Program-made: the position numbers and the translations under genes
Origin: CAYYIS01 sp964470965
Lineage (GTDB): Bacteria; JAAXHH01; JABIQT01
DNA: 41,311 nucleotides
Assembly (NCBI GenBank): GCA_964470965.1
Contig: CAYYIS010000043.1
Coordinates: forward strand, 1-41,311
Reading direction: 5' to 3'
Notes under the pieces: model-generated
Seen by the model: the letters and a program-made list of their open reading frames with translations, nothing else
What the model was told of the DNA's origin: nothing
Database searches by the model: none
Shown here: piece after piece, positions 15,098 to 23,192 of the stretch
Layout of the letters: each line of letters starts with the position of its first letter
Numbering within the stretch: position 1 is the stretch's first letter

Positions 15098-17722
15098 TCA
15101 TCCGGCCGCTTGGTCTTCGCCAGGGCCCGATGTGCGGGATTTTGAAGTTTTTTTCTTTGAACCGCGGGATCGGCGCATCACGTCCCGTTTTTTCGTTACC
15201 CAGGTATGCCACCAGACCACGATTGGGCTGGCGACAAAAATTGAGGAATAAGTACCGGTTATGACACCGAATGTCAGCGCCAGCGCAAAACCGAAGTTGG
15301 TCGACTGACTGCCAGCCAGGAGAAACGCCAGTACCAGAAGCACGGTCAATGAGGTCATCATGGTCCGGTTCAGACATTCATTGATACTTTTATCCACCAC
15401 GGAAGAAAACCCTTCTCTGCGGGCTCGTCCCAGTCCTTCTCGAATCCGGTCGAATACAACAATAGTATCGTTAGTGGAATATCCCACCACCGTCAACAAG
15501 GCAGCCACCACCGCCATGGTGATATCCTCACCAATGATCGAGAACACCGCAAGGATGATTAGCACATCATGGACCAACGCGGTAATGGCGCCGATACCGA
15601 ACCGGAAACCGCCCACGTGACGGAACCGCACCGCGATGTAGAATACGATACCGATAATAGACCACATCACGGCTTTCAGGGCGTCGACCGTTAGCTCTTT
15701 ACCGATTTTCGGACTTACACTGCCCTCTTGACGCAACCAGGTTTCTTCACCGCCCTTGAGATTGTCGGGGAATTGATCCACCAACGCAGCCTTAACCGAT
15801 GTGGCGACCTGCTGTTCATTCCAGTCATCTGACGATGCACGAATCAGCACATTGCCTGCAGCTCCAAACTCTTTGATCTCGCTCTCGGTCATATCCACAG
15901 TGGTACCGTCTATGTCGACTGAACCGAGTGCGCCGCGAATGTCCTCGATCTGTGCCGGCGGATTGAAACTGAGCTCCAGAAGAGAACCACCCTGAAAATC
16001 GACACCCCAAAGGAGCCCGCCCCTCATGGCGATAGTTATGAACCCGATAAGAATAATTGACCAGGTGATGGCAAAGGCTGCCTTTCCAAACTTCATGAAG
16101 CCAAAACTGGATTTCCCGAAGGGATCCGCTTTCCCGATGCTCAGCTTATCTACATTCCAACGGTCTATCAATCCGTCGTACAACGCCCTCGTGACCGTGA
16201 TGGCTGTGAACATACTGATCACGATACCGAACGACAGGGTAACGGCAAAACCTTTGATCGGACCGGTGCCGAATTGATACAACGCCAGTGCCGTGATCAA
16301 TGTGGTGATGTTTGCATCGATGATCGTTCTGATGGCGTTTCCATAGCCACTGTCCACGGCCTGACGCATGGTCTTGGTCCCGGCCCTGATTTCTTCCTTG
16401 ATACGCTCAAATATGAGAATATTGGCATCGACCGACATGCCCATTGTGAGGATGATGCCAGCGATACCCGGAAGTGTCAACGTGGCCTGAAAGCCGGCCA
16501 GAACCCCCATAAGGAACAACAGGTTCAGGGCAAGCGCAAAATTAGCGATGAGGCCGGACGTTCGGTAGTAACCGTACATGAAAAAGAGCACGGTGATCAG
16601 ACCCAATACGGATGCCATCTGTCCGGATTCTATGGCATCCCTTCCAAGAGAGGGACCTACTACCTGCTTATCGATAATGGTCATCGGAGCAGGCAAAGCG
16701 CCGGCCCGGAGTACGATCGCCAGGTCCTTAGCCTCTTCGAGGGAGCCAATCCCCGTGATAACACCGCTGCCATTAGGTATGCGGCTCTGGATTGTCGGAG
16801 CTGAGAACACGCGGCCGTCTAGAATGATGGCCATTCGTCGGCCGATATTGTTTCCGGTGATGCGGGCGAATTCCCTGGCGCCGTCGTCGGTCGTGGTAAA
16901 CCCGACCTGAGCGAGACCGACACTGCTGATGTCCTGGGCTGAACCGGTTTCTGGAGCCGCATCTTCGAGGGACGCGCCGGTCATCTCCGGGATCGCATTC
17001 ATATAGTAGTACGACTGAACACGCTGGCCCAATTGATTGTCTTCGACGACACCGGAGGCAATCTGACCTTCAGCCGGCAGAAGCGCCATGACATCAGGCC
17101 GTTTAAGAAGAGCGTTTACACGTCCCGTGTCCACAGCTGAAACGACGAACTCAGAATCATTCGAAAGAGTAATTAAGGACGAGAGCGGATTGGTCGACGT
17201 CGCGTCGCTGAAGAGTTGCGTTTCGCTGGTATCGGTGGCAGTGGTATCCCGGGCGGAAACCAACACGTCCGTCCGATCTATAAACGTCCGAAGTTCAACC
17301 GCATCACGCAGCAGCTTGAATTCCAGCTGAGCGGTCTGCTGAATCAGCGACAGGGCCCGGTTGACGTTCTGTATACCTGGAAGCTCCACGATGATCCGGT
17401 CCTCCCCTTCCTGCTGAATAATGGGTTCGGCAACACCGAACTCATTAACACGGTTGGAGATAACCTGCATTGCACGGTCGATCACGTCTTTGGCTTCTTC
17501 TTCCGGAAGGTTTGTTTTGTCAACCTCCAGCGCCACATACACGCCGCCCACCAGATCCAGACCGAGGTTGATCGCTTGATCTTCAAAAGCGGCTTGCTGC
17601 TCTTCTGTAATGAGATAAATGTTGTTATGGTGTGCGACCAGCCGTACACTCGGATATACGTACCAGAGTGCGGTAAAGATGACAAACAGAATCAGGATGA
17701 TACGGAACTGTTTCCACTGCAT
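15098..17722 (-). CDS. secDF: fused SecD-SecF protein-export subunit
   Basis: Inner-membrane partner of SecYEG that uses the proton gradient to pull proteins across. 874 residues, SecD joined to SecF in one chain. SecD has TM1 at 7-24, the GLDLVGG region, a P1 head (with a Ser/Thr-rich insert at about 155-190) and five more TM segments, including GMSVDANILIFERI near 430 with the key Asp. SecF starts near 545 (TM, then GVDFQGG) and has VGYSTNDTIVVFDRI near 750. The basic C-terminal tail (KKKTSKSR) is cytoplasmic. AAGGAG lies 8 bases before ATG. Its promoter and a stem-loop lie about 150 bases upstream. Confidence 0.96.
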   Translation of the reverse strand: MQWKQFRIILILFVIFTALWYVYPSVRLVAHHNNIYLITEEQQAAFEDQAINLGLDLVGGVYVALEVDKTNLPEEEAKDVIDRAMQVISNRVNEFGVAEPIIQQEGEDRIIVELPGIQNVNRALSLIQQTAQLEFKLLRDAVELRTFIDRTDVLVSARDTTATDTSETQLFSDATSTNPLSSLITLSNDSEFVVSAVDTGRVNALLKRPDVMALLPAEGQIASGVVEDNQLGQRVQSYYYMNAIPEMTGASLEDAAPETGSAQDISSVGLAQVGFTTTDDGAREFARITGNNIGRRMAIILDGRVFSAPTIQSRIPNGSGVITGIGSLEEAKDLAIVLRAGALPAPMTIIDKQVVGPSLGRDAIESGQMASVLGLITVLFFMYGYYRTSGLIANFALALNLLFLMGVLAGFQATLTLPGIAGIILTMGMSVDANILIFERIKEEIRAGTKTMRQAVDSGYGNAIRTIIDANITTLITALALYQFGTGPIKGFAVTLSFGIVISMFTAITVTRALYDGLIDRWNVDKLSIGKADPFGKSSFGFMKFGKAAFAITWSIILIGFITIAMRGGLLWGVDFQGGSLLELSFNPPAQIEDIRGALGSVDIDGTTVDMTESEIKEFGAAGNVLIRASSDDWNEQQVATSVKAALVDQFPDNLKGGEETWLRQEGSVSPKIGKELTVDALKAVMWSIIGIVFYIAVRFRHVGGFRFGIGAITALVHDVLIILAVFSIIGEDITMAVVAALLTVVGYSTNDTIVVFDRIREGLGRARREGFSSVVDKSINECLNRTMMTSLTVLLVLAFLLAGSQSTNFGFALALTFGVITGTYSSIFVASPIVVWWHTWVTKKRDVMRRSRGSKKKTSKSRTSGPGEDQAAG

Positions 17723-17851
17723 GCCGACGACTCCTTATTGAACCCCAATGCGTGTCAGACAGCTAGTCACGCGTTGATCCATTTAATTCAGTAATGACCT
17801 GATAATCGGATGGGGCCCAAATTGATGATGTTAATCGTAGCTGAAGTATCT

Positions 17852-17874
17852 AGCTTTTGCTAAACGCAAAAGCT
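17852..17874 (-). promoter_or_regulatory. stem-loop at the 5' end of the secDF leader
   Basis: Perfect inverted repeat AGCTTTTGC (17852-17860) / GCAAAAGCT (17866-17874) with a 5-base loop. It falls at the expected transcription start of the secDF promoter, so it could cap the 5' end of the leader RNA. No T-run follows, so it is a poor terminator for the gene upstream. Confidence 0.4.
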
Positions 17875-17879
17875 GCCAC

Positions 17880-17907
17880 AATGTACAGGTAGGCGGCGTA
17901 ATGTCAA
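17880..17907 (-). promoter_or_regulatory. promoter for secDF
   Basis: On the minus strand a perfect TTGACA (17902-17907) is followed after 16 bases by TACATT (17880-17885). It lies in the 265-base gap before secDF and predicts a leader of about 150 bases. Confidence 0.5.
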
Positions 17908-17987
17908 GTGAAAAAAGGGAAGTCACGGTAAGCAACTTCATGGAACGGTACGAGATGTGTCGACCCTAGGGGGGACAACAGAGGAGT

Positions 17988-19151
17988 TCAATCCCGTAAT
18001 GCGAAAATCAGTTTTTGCCCGGAAAACACATCCAGCTTAAGCAATTTGACGAAGGCCCGATCACGATCCTCGTTGTAGGACACAACATATTCCTGCCCGG
18101 CTTTGAAACTACGCGGGAACAGATCCACCCTTTTGAACTTGTTTAGCTGGGGATAGTCACGCAAGTCAAACGTAATGATCTTGTTCGTTCTCAGATCCTG
18201 CGTGTTTTCGAACGAGACCCGCTGGAGGGATCGGACACGGGGACTTCCGAAGAACGGATCGGCGATGACTTTCTTATCCTTCCAGCTCTTCATGGTATCC
18301 ACTGCGTAAAATACGGAATTCACCTGTTTTTCCAGTTCAGCGCGTTGTTGCTGGCTGAATTCCACCATGGCCACTGCTTCATCCCTGGAGCGCACCAGCG
18401 ATCCGATCTCCGTCTGTAGCCGGCTTTCCTCGGCACGCAGGAACAGAATCCTTTCCTGCAGGTTGTCGTGCAGGTCCTGAATTGAGTCCGCTTCCGATCG
18501 GGCGAAGTTTCGCTCGTCGGTCAGCATCTCGATGGTACGTGCCACCCGATGTCGGGCCTGCCGCTGGGCACGTCCCGGAGAAACCTTGGCGGCACCCTGT
18601 GTCACGTACGTTCCAAACAAGCCGTCTCTGTAGAGCATCCAGATCTGGAATCCTACATAGAGTTCTTCCACCAAGGCGGCATCATCCACGATCCCTCTGG
18701 CCTCCCGCGGGGCAAGGCCGTGGTTTTCCGCCAGATACCTGACCGACACATCCTGATGAGTGTCACCGACCTGTACGGTGTACGGTGCCGGTAGCTGATC
18801 CTGGAAATCGAGAATATGTTCCTGAAGTGCGCTCACCTGCCCGTTCACCGCAACAATTTCTGAAAGCAACCCCCGGTATGACACGTCCTGCTCGTTACTG
18901 AGCAGCTGATTCAATGCCTCGGCCTGACGGGGATCAAGGGCCATCTGCTCCAAGCTCGACGGATCTATTTTTCGTTCGGGATGCGCCACATTGTAATCCT
19001 GAATCTTCTGCTGGACCTCTTCCCGGCGGGATCGAATTTCCTGCTCTGCTTCATCCAATTGTTTAACCAGTTGCTGGAAGGTATCCAGCTTGCGTTCGCA
19101 GCCCGTGAGGACCAGGGCGGCGAGCGATATAAGACCGATAAACCGTATCAT
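17988..19151 (-). CDS. coiled-coil lipoprotein with LysM-like segment
   Basis: 387 residues, no known family assigned with confidence. N-terminal lipoprotein signal with lipobox LTGC (Cys18). Long charged helices at about 25-125 and 200-280 suggest coiled coils. Between them, YTVQVGDTHQDVSVRYLAEN with a later L-Y-V-G-F-Q-I reads like a LysM-type wall-binding fold (Y-x-V-x-x-GDT). The C-terminal part contains a beta-rich region with VFSGQKL. It probably spans from the membrane lipid toward peptidoglycan. It lies 51 bases after the DUF4398-like lipoprotein and is likely co-transcribed with it. Confidence 0.7.
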   Translation of the reverse strand: MIRFIGLISLAALVLTGCERKLDTFQQLVKQLDEAEQEIRSRREEVQQKIQDYNVAHPERKIDPSSLEQMALDPRQAEALNQLLSNEQDVSYRGLLSEIVAVNGQVSALQEHILDFQDQLPAPYTVQVGDTHQDVSVRYLAENHGLAPREARGIVDDAALVEELYVGFQIWMLYRDGLFGTYVTQGAAKVSPGRAQRQARHRVARTIEMLTDERNFARSEADSIQDLHDNLQERILFLRAEESRLQTEIGSLVRSRDEAVAMVEFSQQQRAELEKQVNSVFYAVDTMKSWKDKKVIADPFFGSPRVRSLQRVSFENTQDLRTNKIITFDLRDYPQLNKFKRVDLFPRSFKAGQEYVVSYNEDRDRAFVKLLKLDVFSGQKLIFALRD

Positions 19152-19202
19152 GGCAGACCTCTGCGATAAGAATGTGTTTAGTGGGTATCTATCCTGTATA
19201 CT

Positions 19203-19751
19203 CTACCATCGCCTCCCAAGTTCCCTGATCTCCGCAATCTTCATACGGGCTTCCTTCAAAATCTGTACGGCAGCGATATAGTCTTCCGCCTCCATCCTGT
19301 CTCGTACGTCCGCAATAAGCTGCACATAGGCTTCACAGGCCGCATCAGATGCCGTCTTGATGTCCCGATCCAGATGCTTCTGTCGGGTAGCGGCCACGAG
19401 GCCGTCCCACTCCGGAGTTAAGACGGCTAGAGTCGATTCGAGGTCACCGCGTACCTTGCGCTTTTCGGAGGCGACTTTGGCCTTCGACTTCTCCGCCTTC
19501 TGCCTGGCATCGATAGCGGACTCAAGCGCTCCTTCGTAGTCACTGATTTCCGCTTTAGACTTTGCGTCCTTTAATGCCTCTGCCGCAGCATTAAAGTCGG
19601 CCGCCACATAATCCTCTGCACCGGCCGCCTGCGCAGCCTGCAGTGCGGTTTCAGCCTGCATCATCTCCTCTATGGGCGGTCCTGAGCAACCCGCACCCAC
19701 CAATGCGATGCAGATACCCAATATAGTCCAAGATGAAAAACAGACCTTCAC
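19203..19751 (-). CDS. DUF4398-like helical lipoprotein
   Basis: 182 residues. Lipoprotein signal with lipobox VGAGC. The rest is almost all helix, rich in Ala, Lys and Glu, with repeat-like blocks (AADFNAAAEALKDAKSKA, ALESAIDARQKAEKSKAK) as in DUF4398/TPR-like envelope proteins. No catalytic residues. It begins with GTG, supported by GAGG 7 bases upstream; the ATG-less start matches the signal peptide. It is first in a two-gene unit with the coiled-coil lipoprotein and may act with it in envelope structure (inference). Confidence 0.75.
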   Translation of the reverse strand: MKVCFSSWTILGICIALVGAGCSGPPIEEMMQAETALQAAQAAGAEDYVAADFNAAAEALKDAKSKAEISDYEGALESAIDARQKAEKSKAKVASEKRKVRGDLESTLAVLTPEWDGLVAATRQKHLDRDIKTASDAACEAYVQLIADVRDRMEAEDYIAAVQILKEARMKIAEIRELGRRW

Positions 19752-19802
19752 AGCAAATCCTCTTTCCTCTAAATTCAGTCAGTATCTGTTTCTGTCATTA
19801 TA

Positions 19803-19831
19803 AATATAACCCGATTCCTTAACAGGCGCAA
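19803..19831 (-). promoter_or_regulatory. probable promoter for the lipoprotein pair
   Basis: TTGCGC (19826-19831) and TATATT (19803-19808), minus strand, 17-base spacer, 52 bases before the GTG start. Confidence 0.35.
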
Positions 19832-19878
19832 GGGGCCTCTATCCATATGTCTCTTGACTTTGTTTTGTTTTATTATTA

Positions 19879-19906
19879 TTTACAAATAACGTAACAAACT
19901 TAATAT
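19879..19906 (+). promoter_or_regulatory. probable promoter for the murG-mraY-VWA unit
   Basis: TTTACA (19879-19884) and TAATAT (19901-19906) with a 16-base spacer, in a markedly AT-rich stretch (19855-19920) that stands out from the surroundings. The leader to the chosen murG start would be about 125 bases. Confidence 0.4.
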
Positions 19907-20038
19907 AAAGCAATAAATTGCAAGGTTGCATCGTCCACCGGTCGACCCTCAATTCACAGATATTCCGCAACCGACACGATGACTCAGACTGTACCAAAAA
20001 ACGTCATTCCCCCCCGGGCACAACAGGAGAGGATTGCC

Positions 20039-22042
20039 ATGACGGATCGTTCGGGGTTGAAGTATGTTTTTACAGGCGGCGGTTCGGGCGGGCACGTCAA
20101 CCCGGCGCTGGCCATCGCAGACGGCATACGCGACCAGCATCCCGGTGTCCGCATCGAGTACATTGGTGTTCGTGGGAAAATCGAAGCCGATCTCGTTCCC
20201 AAGCGTGGATACCCGATCCATCTAGTCCACGCACGGGGTTTGCCATCAGCAAGGCAGGTCATCCCCCTGATAGCGTTTGCGTTGGAGACGGGCGTTGGCG
20301 TGCTTCAGTGCCTCTGGCATCTACTTCGTATCCGACCGGACATTGTCGTGGCCACGGGTGGTTATGCCAGCGGCCCGGTTCTGATCGCGCTCTCCATGCT
20401 TCGGTTCCTGAAGCTTTCTTCCGCCTACAACTTTATTTTCGAGCCCAATGTAATCCCCGGACTTGTAAATCGGCTGGCTGGCCGTATCGCCGACCGAATC
20501 GGCATATCATTCATTGAAACATCTCGATATTTCCCGGCCGAAAAAGTAGTCCATGTGGGGTATCCCGTCCGCCAGGAGATAGGGTCCGTTTCCCGGGAGG
20601 ACGCGCGGATTGCACTGAATGTTCCGGTGGACGCAACCGTGGTCTTTGCATTTGGAGGTTCTCAGGGCGCCCGGTCCATCAATCGTGCCATCGTTGACGT
20701 GCTTCCCGTACTTCTCAAAAGGAAGAAGCTTTACGTCTTCCACTCCATCGGTATTCAAAACGGCCCGGGGTACAACGCGGACCAGGATACCGAAACCCGG
20801 CTAAAATCGTACGGGTTGTCCGAGGAAGACCTGAAGCGCTACCACCGGATGAGCTATGCACATGAAATTCACAGTCTGTACGCAGCCAGCGATATCATAA
20901 TAGGACGAGCAGGGGCGGGCACAATAACCGAGATATGCGCCGGTGGACGTCCGTCGATTCTGGTACCGCTACCCAATGTGGCAGGGGATCATCAGGTTCT
21001 GAACGCCAGAGCACTCGAAGCGAGCGGCGCAGCAATTGTCCTTTATGAAGAAGTGCTGATAGAAGGCAAACAGGTAGTGGGCTCCGTGAACAGCCAAAGA
21101 TTGGTCGACATCATCCTCTCGCTGGCGGATACGCCGGAGCAGCGTGAGGCCATGGGCGAACAGGCCCGTCAGGTGTTCGATCATAACGGCCTGGACAGAA
21201 TAATGGAGCAACTGGAGAACACATCTTGCAACGGTGCGGACTACACACCTCTTGGGACATCCGCATTCGAAACGTTGGAAACGGTTTCTGGCCTGTCGCC
21301 GTTTCAATTACTGAAACGTGTCGAGAGCGCGGATGAGGCTCTGATGGAAGCGCTAGGTACAGACTATCTTACGTACAAAACCGATGGCTATCTTACAAAT
21401 CAGAACTGGACCATACGAAACGTGGGCGTGAAGCTGGTCGGTCTCCTGAAATATACCGGAAAAATCCCCTTACTCATCTCCATGCTGCAGGATCGTACTC
21501 CTGTGTCTCGACTACGACAGATCTTCGGAGGCGACTATCAACAGGTAGGCTTCATCCGACGCAACATTATCCGAACCATGATCCAGCTTGATCAATACAC
21601 CCCCGAAATTCGGACCGCCTTGCGTGCATCCTTCAAAGATCCATATTTCGAAGTCCGATCGACCGCGGCACAGGCGGTGGCCGAACTGAGTCAGCAGATT
21701 GGGACGGATGAAGAACTGGTGAGCGATTTATTGAAACTTATGGAGGACCGATCCTTTGAAGTGGTCACTGCCGCCATTACCGCATTAGGTAAGATTAGTG
21801 ATGCGTCGTTCATCCAACACGCCAGAAGATTCTATCTCCATTCGAACTGGAAGATACGTGAAGCGATCATCAAAGCCTTGGCTGACCTGGTGATAAGAGG
21901 TGTTGCCACCGACTACGATTTGCTCCGGACTGAGATGAAAGATCTGCTCGTCACCTGTGTCGATTTTAAACCGACCTTCCCGATCAAAAAGGCCCTCAAC
22001 GAATTGGCGGTCCTAATCGAACCACAACATCGGCAGGAATAA
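20039..22042 (+). CDS. murG: MurG glycosyltransferase fused to C-terminal HEAT-like repeats
   Basis: Membrane-side GT-B enzyme that adds GlcNAc from UDP-GlcNAc to lipid I, giving lipid II. The MurG core covers about 1-390: GGGSGGHVNPALA (family usually GGGTGGH), VATGGYASGPV, PNVIPGLVNRLAG, GGSQGARSIN, and the donor-site RAGAGTITEICAGGRP with LPNVAGDHQVLNA. All look functional. A further 270 residues form helix pairs (TNQNWTIRNVGVKLVGLL, DPYFEVRSTAAQAVAEL, DRSFEVVTAAITALGKI, NWKIREAIIKALADL) typical of HEAT/PBS-lyase repeats. Normal MurG is about 360 residues, so this fusion is odd. AGGAGAGG precedes the ATG at 20039; an upstream ATG at 19979 lacks a site. mraY follows after 1 base. Confidence 0.9.
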   Translation: MTDRSGLKYVFTGGGSGGHVNPALAIADGIRDQHPGVRIEYIGVRGKIEADLVPKRGYPIHLVHARGLPSARQVIPLIAFALETGVGVLQCLWHLLRIRPDIVVATGGYASGPVLIALSMLRFLKLSSAYNFIFEPNVIPGLVNRLAGRIADRIGISFIETSRYFPAEKVVHVGYPVRQEIGSVSREDARIALNVPVDATVVFAFGGSQGARSINRAIVDVLPVLLKRKKLYVFHSIGIQNGPGYNADQDTETRLKSYGLSEEDLKRYHRMSYAHEIHSLYAASDIIIGRAGAGTITEICAGGRPSILVPLPNVAGDHQVLNARALEASGAAIVLYEEVLIEGKQVVGSVNSQRLVDIILSLADTPEQREAMGEQARQVFDHNGLDRIMEQLENTSCNGADYTPLGTSAFETLETVSGLSPFQLLKRVESADEALMEALGTDYLTYKTDGYLTNQNWTIRNVGVKLVGLLKYTGKIPLLISMLQDRTPVSRLRQIFGGDYQQVGFIRRNIIRTMIQLDQYTPEIRTALRASFKDPYFEVRSTAAQAVAELSQQIGTDEELVSDLLKLMEDRSFEVVTAAITALGKISDASFIQHARRFYLHSNWKIREAIIKALADLVIRGVATDYDLLRTEMKDLLVTCVDFKPTFPIKKALNELAVLIEPQHRQE

Positions 22043-22043
22043 C

Positions 22044-23153
22044 ATGTTTTATCATCTGGCAGCCTACCTCTTTGACAACGTAACTGAATTGTCGTTTCTC
22101 AGACTGTTTCAATATCTGAGTTTTCGAACCATCGCGGCCGCGCTCACAGCCTTCGCCGTAACCCTGATCTTCGGTGAGCATGTCATTCGATATCTCTACA
22201 TAAAGCGTATCCGGGATATTCCAAGAGAATTCTCTGCCATATCCACAGCATCTAAGGTCGGCACGCCTCAGATGGGTGGCCTATTGATCATACTGGCGAT
22301 ATCCCTTAGCACCGTTCTGTGGTGTGACCTGCTTAACCGATTCACCGTTATATTTTTCTTGGCGCTGATCTGGTTCACAGTTCTTGGAGGCATCGACGAT
22401 TACAGAGTCCTGAAGCATCAGAACAGCGACCGGGGACTTTCCCAGAAAACGAAACTGATTTGGCAGACAGGCTATAGTCTGGTGTTGGGCCTGATATTCC
22501 TCACGCCAGGACTGTCACCGGTTACATCGGATATCATGACCCAGTTGTACATCCCGTTTTTAAAATCCCCGGTAATTGATCTTGGATGGTGGTATCTACC
22601 GTTTATCGTTTTTGTGATTGTGGCGATCACCAATTCCGTGAATTTCGCCGACGGACTTGACGGACTCGCTATTGTGCCGGTATCGTTCGCGATCGCGGTT
22701 TACGGCATCTTCGCCTACGTGATAGGAAACGCCATATATTCGGACTACCTACAGTTCTTTTTCCTGCCCGGAAGCGGAGAACTTTCGGTCGTATGTGGAG
22801 CAGTCTTCGGCGCCAGCCTGGGATTTTTGTGGTACAATGCATATCCTGCCCAGGTCTTCATGGGAGATGTCGGCTCCATGACGTTGGGCGGTATCATCGG
22901 CACGCTGGCAGTGATGCTCAAACAGGAATTCCTGTTTCTTATCATAGGTGGTGTTTTCGTAATAGAAGCATTTTCCGTTCTGATTCAAGAAAAAATAGGC
23001 ATCAATTGGCTCGGACGCCGTATATTTTTTATGGCACCGATCCACATCGCCTTTCAGCACCGCGGCATCGGTGAAACCAAGTTAGTTATCCGTTTCTGGA
23101 TCATCGCGGGCATCCTGGCGCTGATCGGCCTTTCAACTCTGAAAATACGATGA
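22044..23153 (+). CDS. mraY: MraY-type phospho-MurNAc-pentapeptide transferase
   Basis: Integral membrane enzyme, 369 residues, about ten TM helices, joining phospho-MurNAc-pentapeptide to undecaprenyl phosphate (lipid I). Family motifs: K-x-GTPQMGG (usual GTPTMGG), GGIDDYRVLKH with the Asp pair near 117-118, NSVNFADGLDGLA with the Asp near 202, YNAYPAQVFMGDVGSM, and a C-terminal IRFWIIAG..LIGLSTLKIR. The motif usually written MAPIHHHxE reads MAPIHIAFQ near 330-338, so the second and third histidines are replaced (see findings). The start overlaps closely with the murG stop, with AGGAA as ribosome site, so translation is coupled. Confidence 0.9.
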   Translation: MFYHLAAYLFDNVTELSFLRLFQYLSFRTIAAALTAFAVTLIFGEHVIRYLYIKRIRDIPREFSAISTASKVGTPQMGGLLIILAISLSTVLWCDLLNRFTVIFFLALIWFTVLGGIDDYRVLKHQNSDRGLSQKTKLIWQTGYSLVLGLIFLTPGLSPVTSDIMTQLYIPFLKSPVIDLGWWYLPFIVFVIVAITNSVNFADGLDGLAIVPVSFAIAVYGIFAYVIGNAIYSDYLQFFFLPGSGELSVVCGAVFGASLGFLWYNAYPAQVFMGDVGSMTLGGIIGTLAVMLKQEFLFLIIGGVFVIEAFSVLIQEKIGINWLGRRIFFMAPIHIAFQHRGIGETKLVIRFWIIAGILALIGLSTLKIR

Positions 23154-23192
23154 ATCCTTTATGTTTTCGTGTTGTGCAACAGAACATACCTA

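Noticed and set aside
17735..17782. 15-codon frame ending at the secDF ribosome site as a certain leader-peptide gene
   Set aside because: No ribosome site before its ATG and no evidence of conservation; kept only as part of a speculative finding.
19979..20041. Upstream murG start at 19979
   Set aside because: No ribosome site; AGGAGAGG supports 20039, and the added residues are not family-like.
20039..22042. Reading this as a non-MurG glycolipid glycosyltransferase such as a diacylglycerol enzyme
   Set aside because: The GGGSGGH, GGYASGP, GGSQGA and DHQ motifs with the adjacent mraY all point to MurG.
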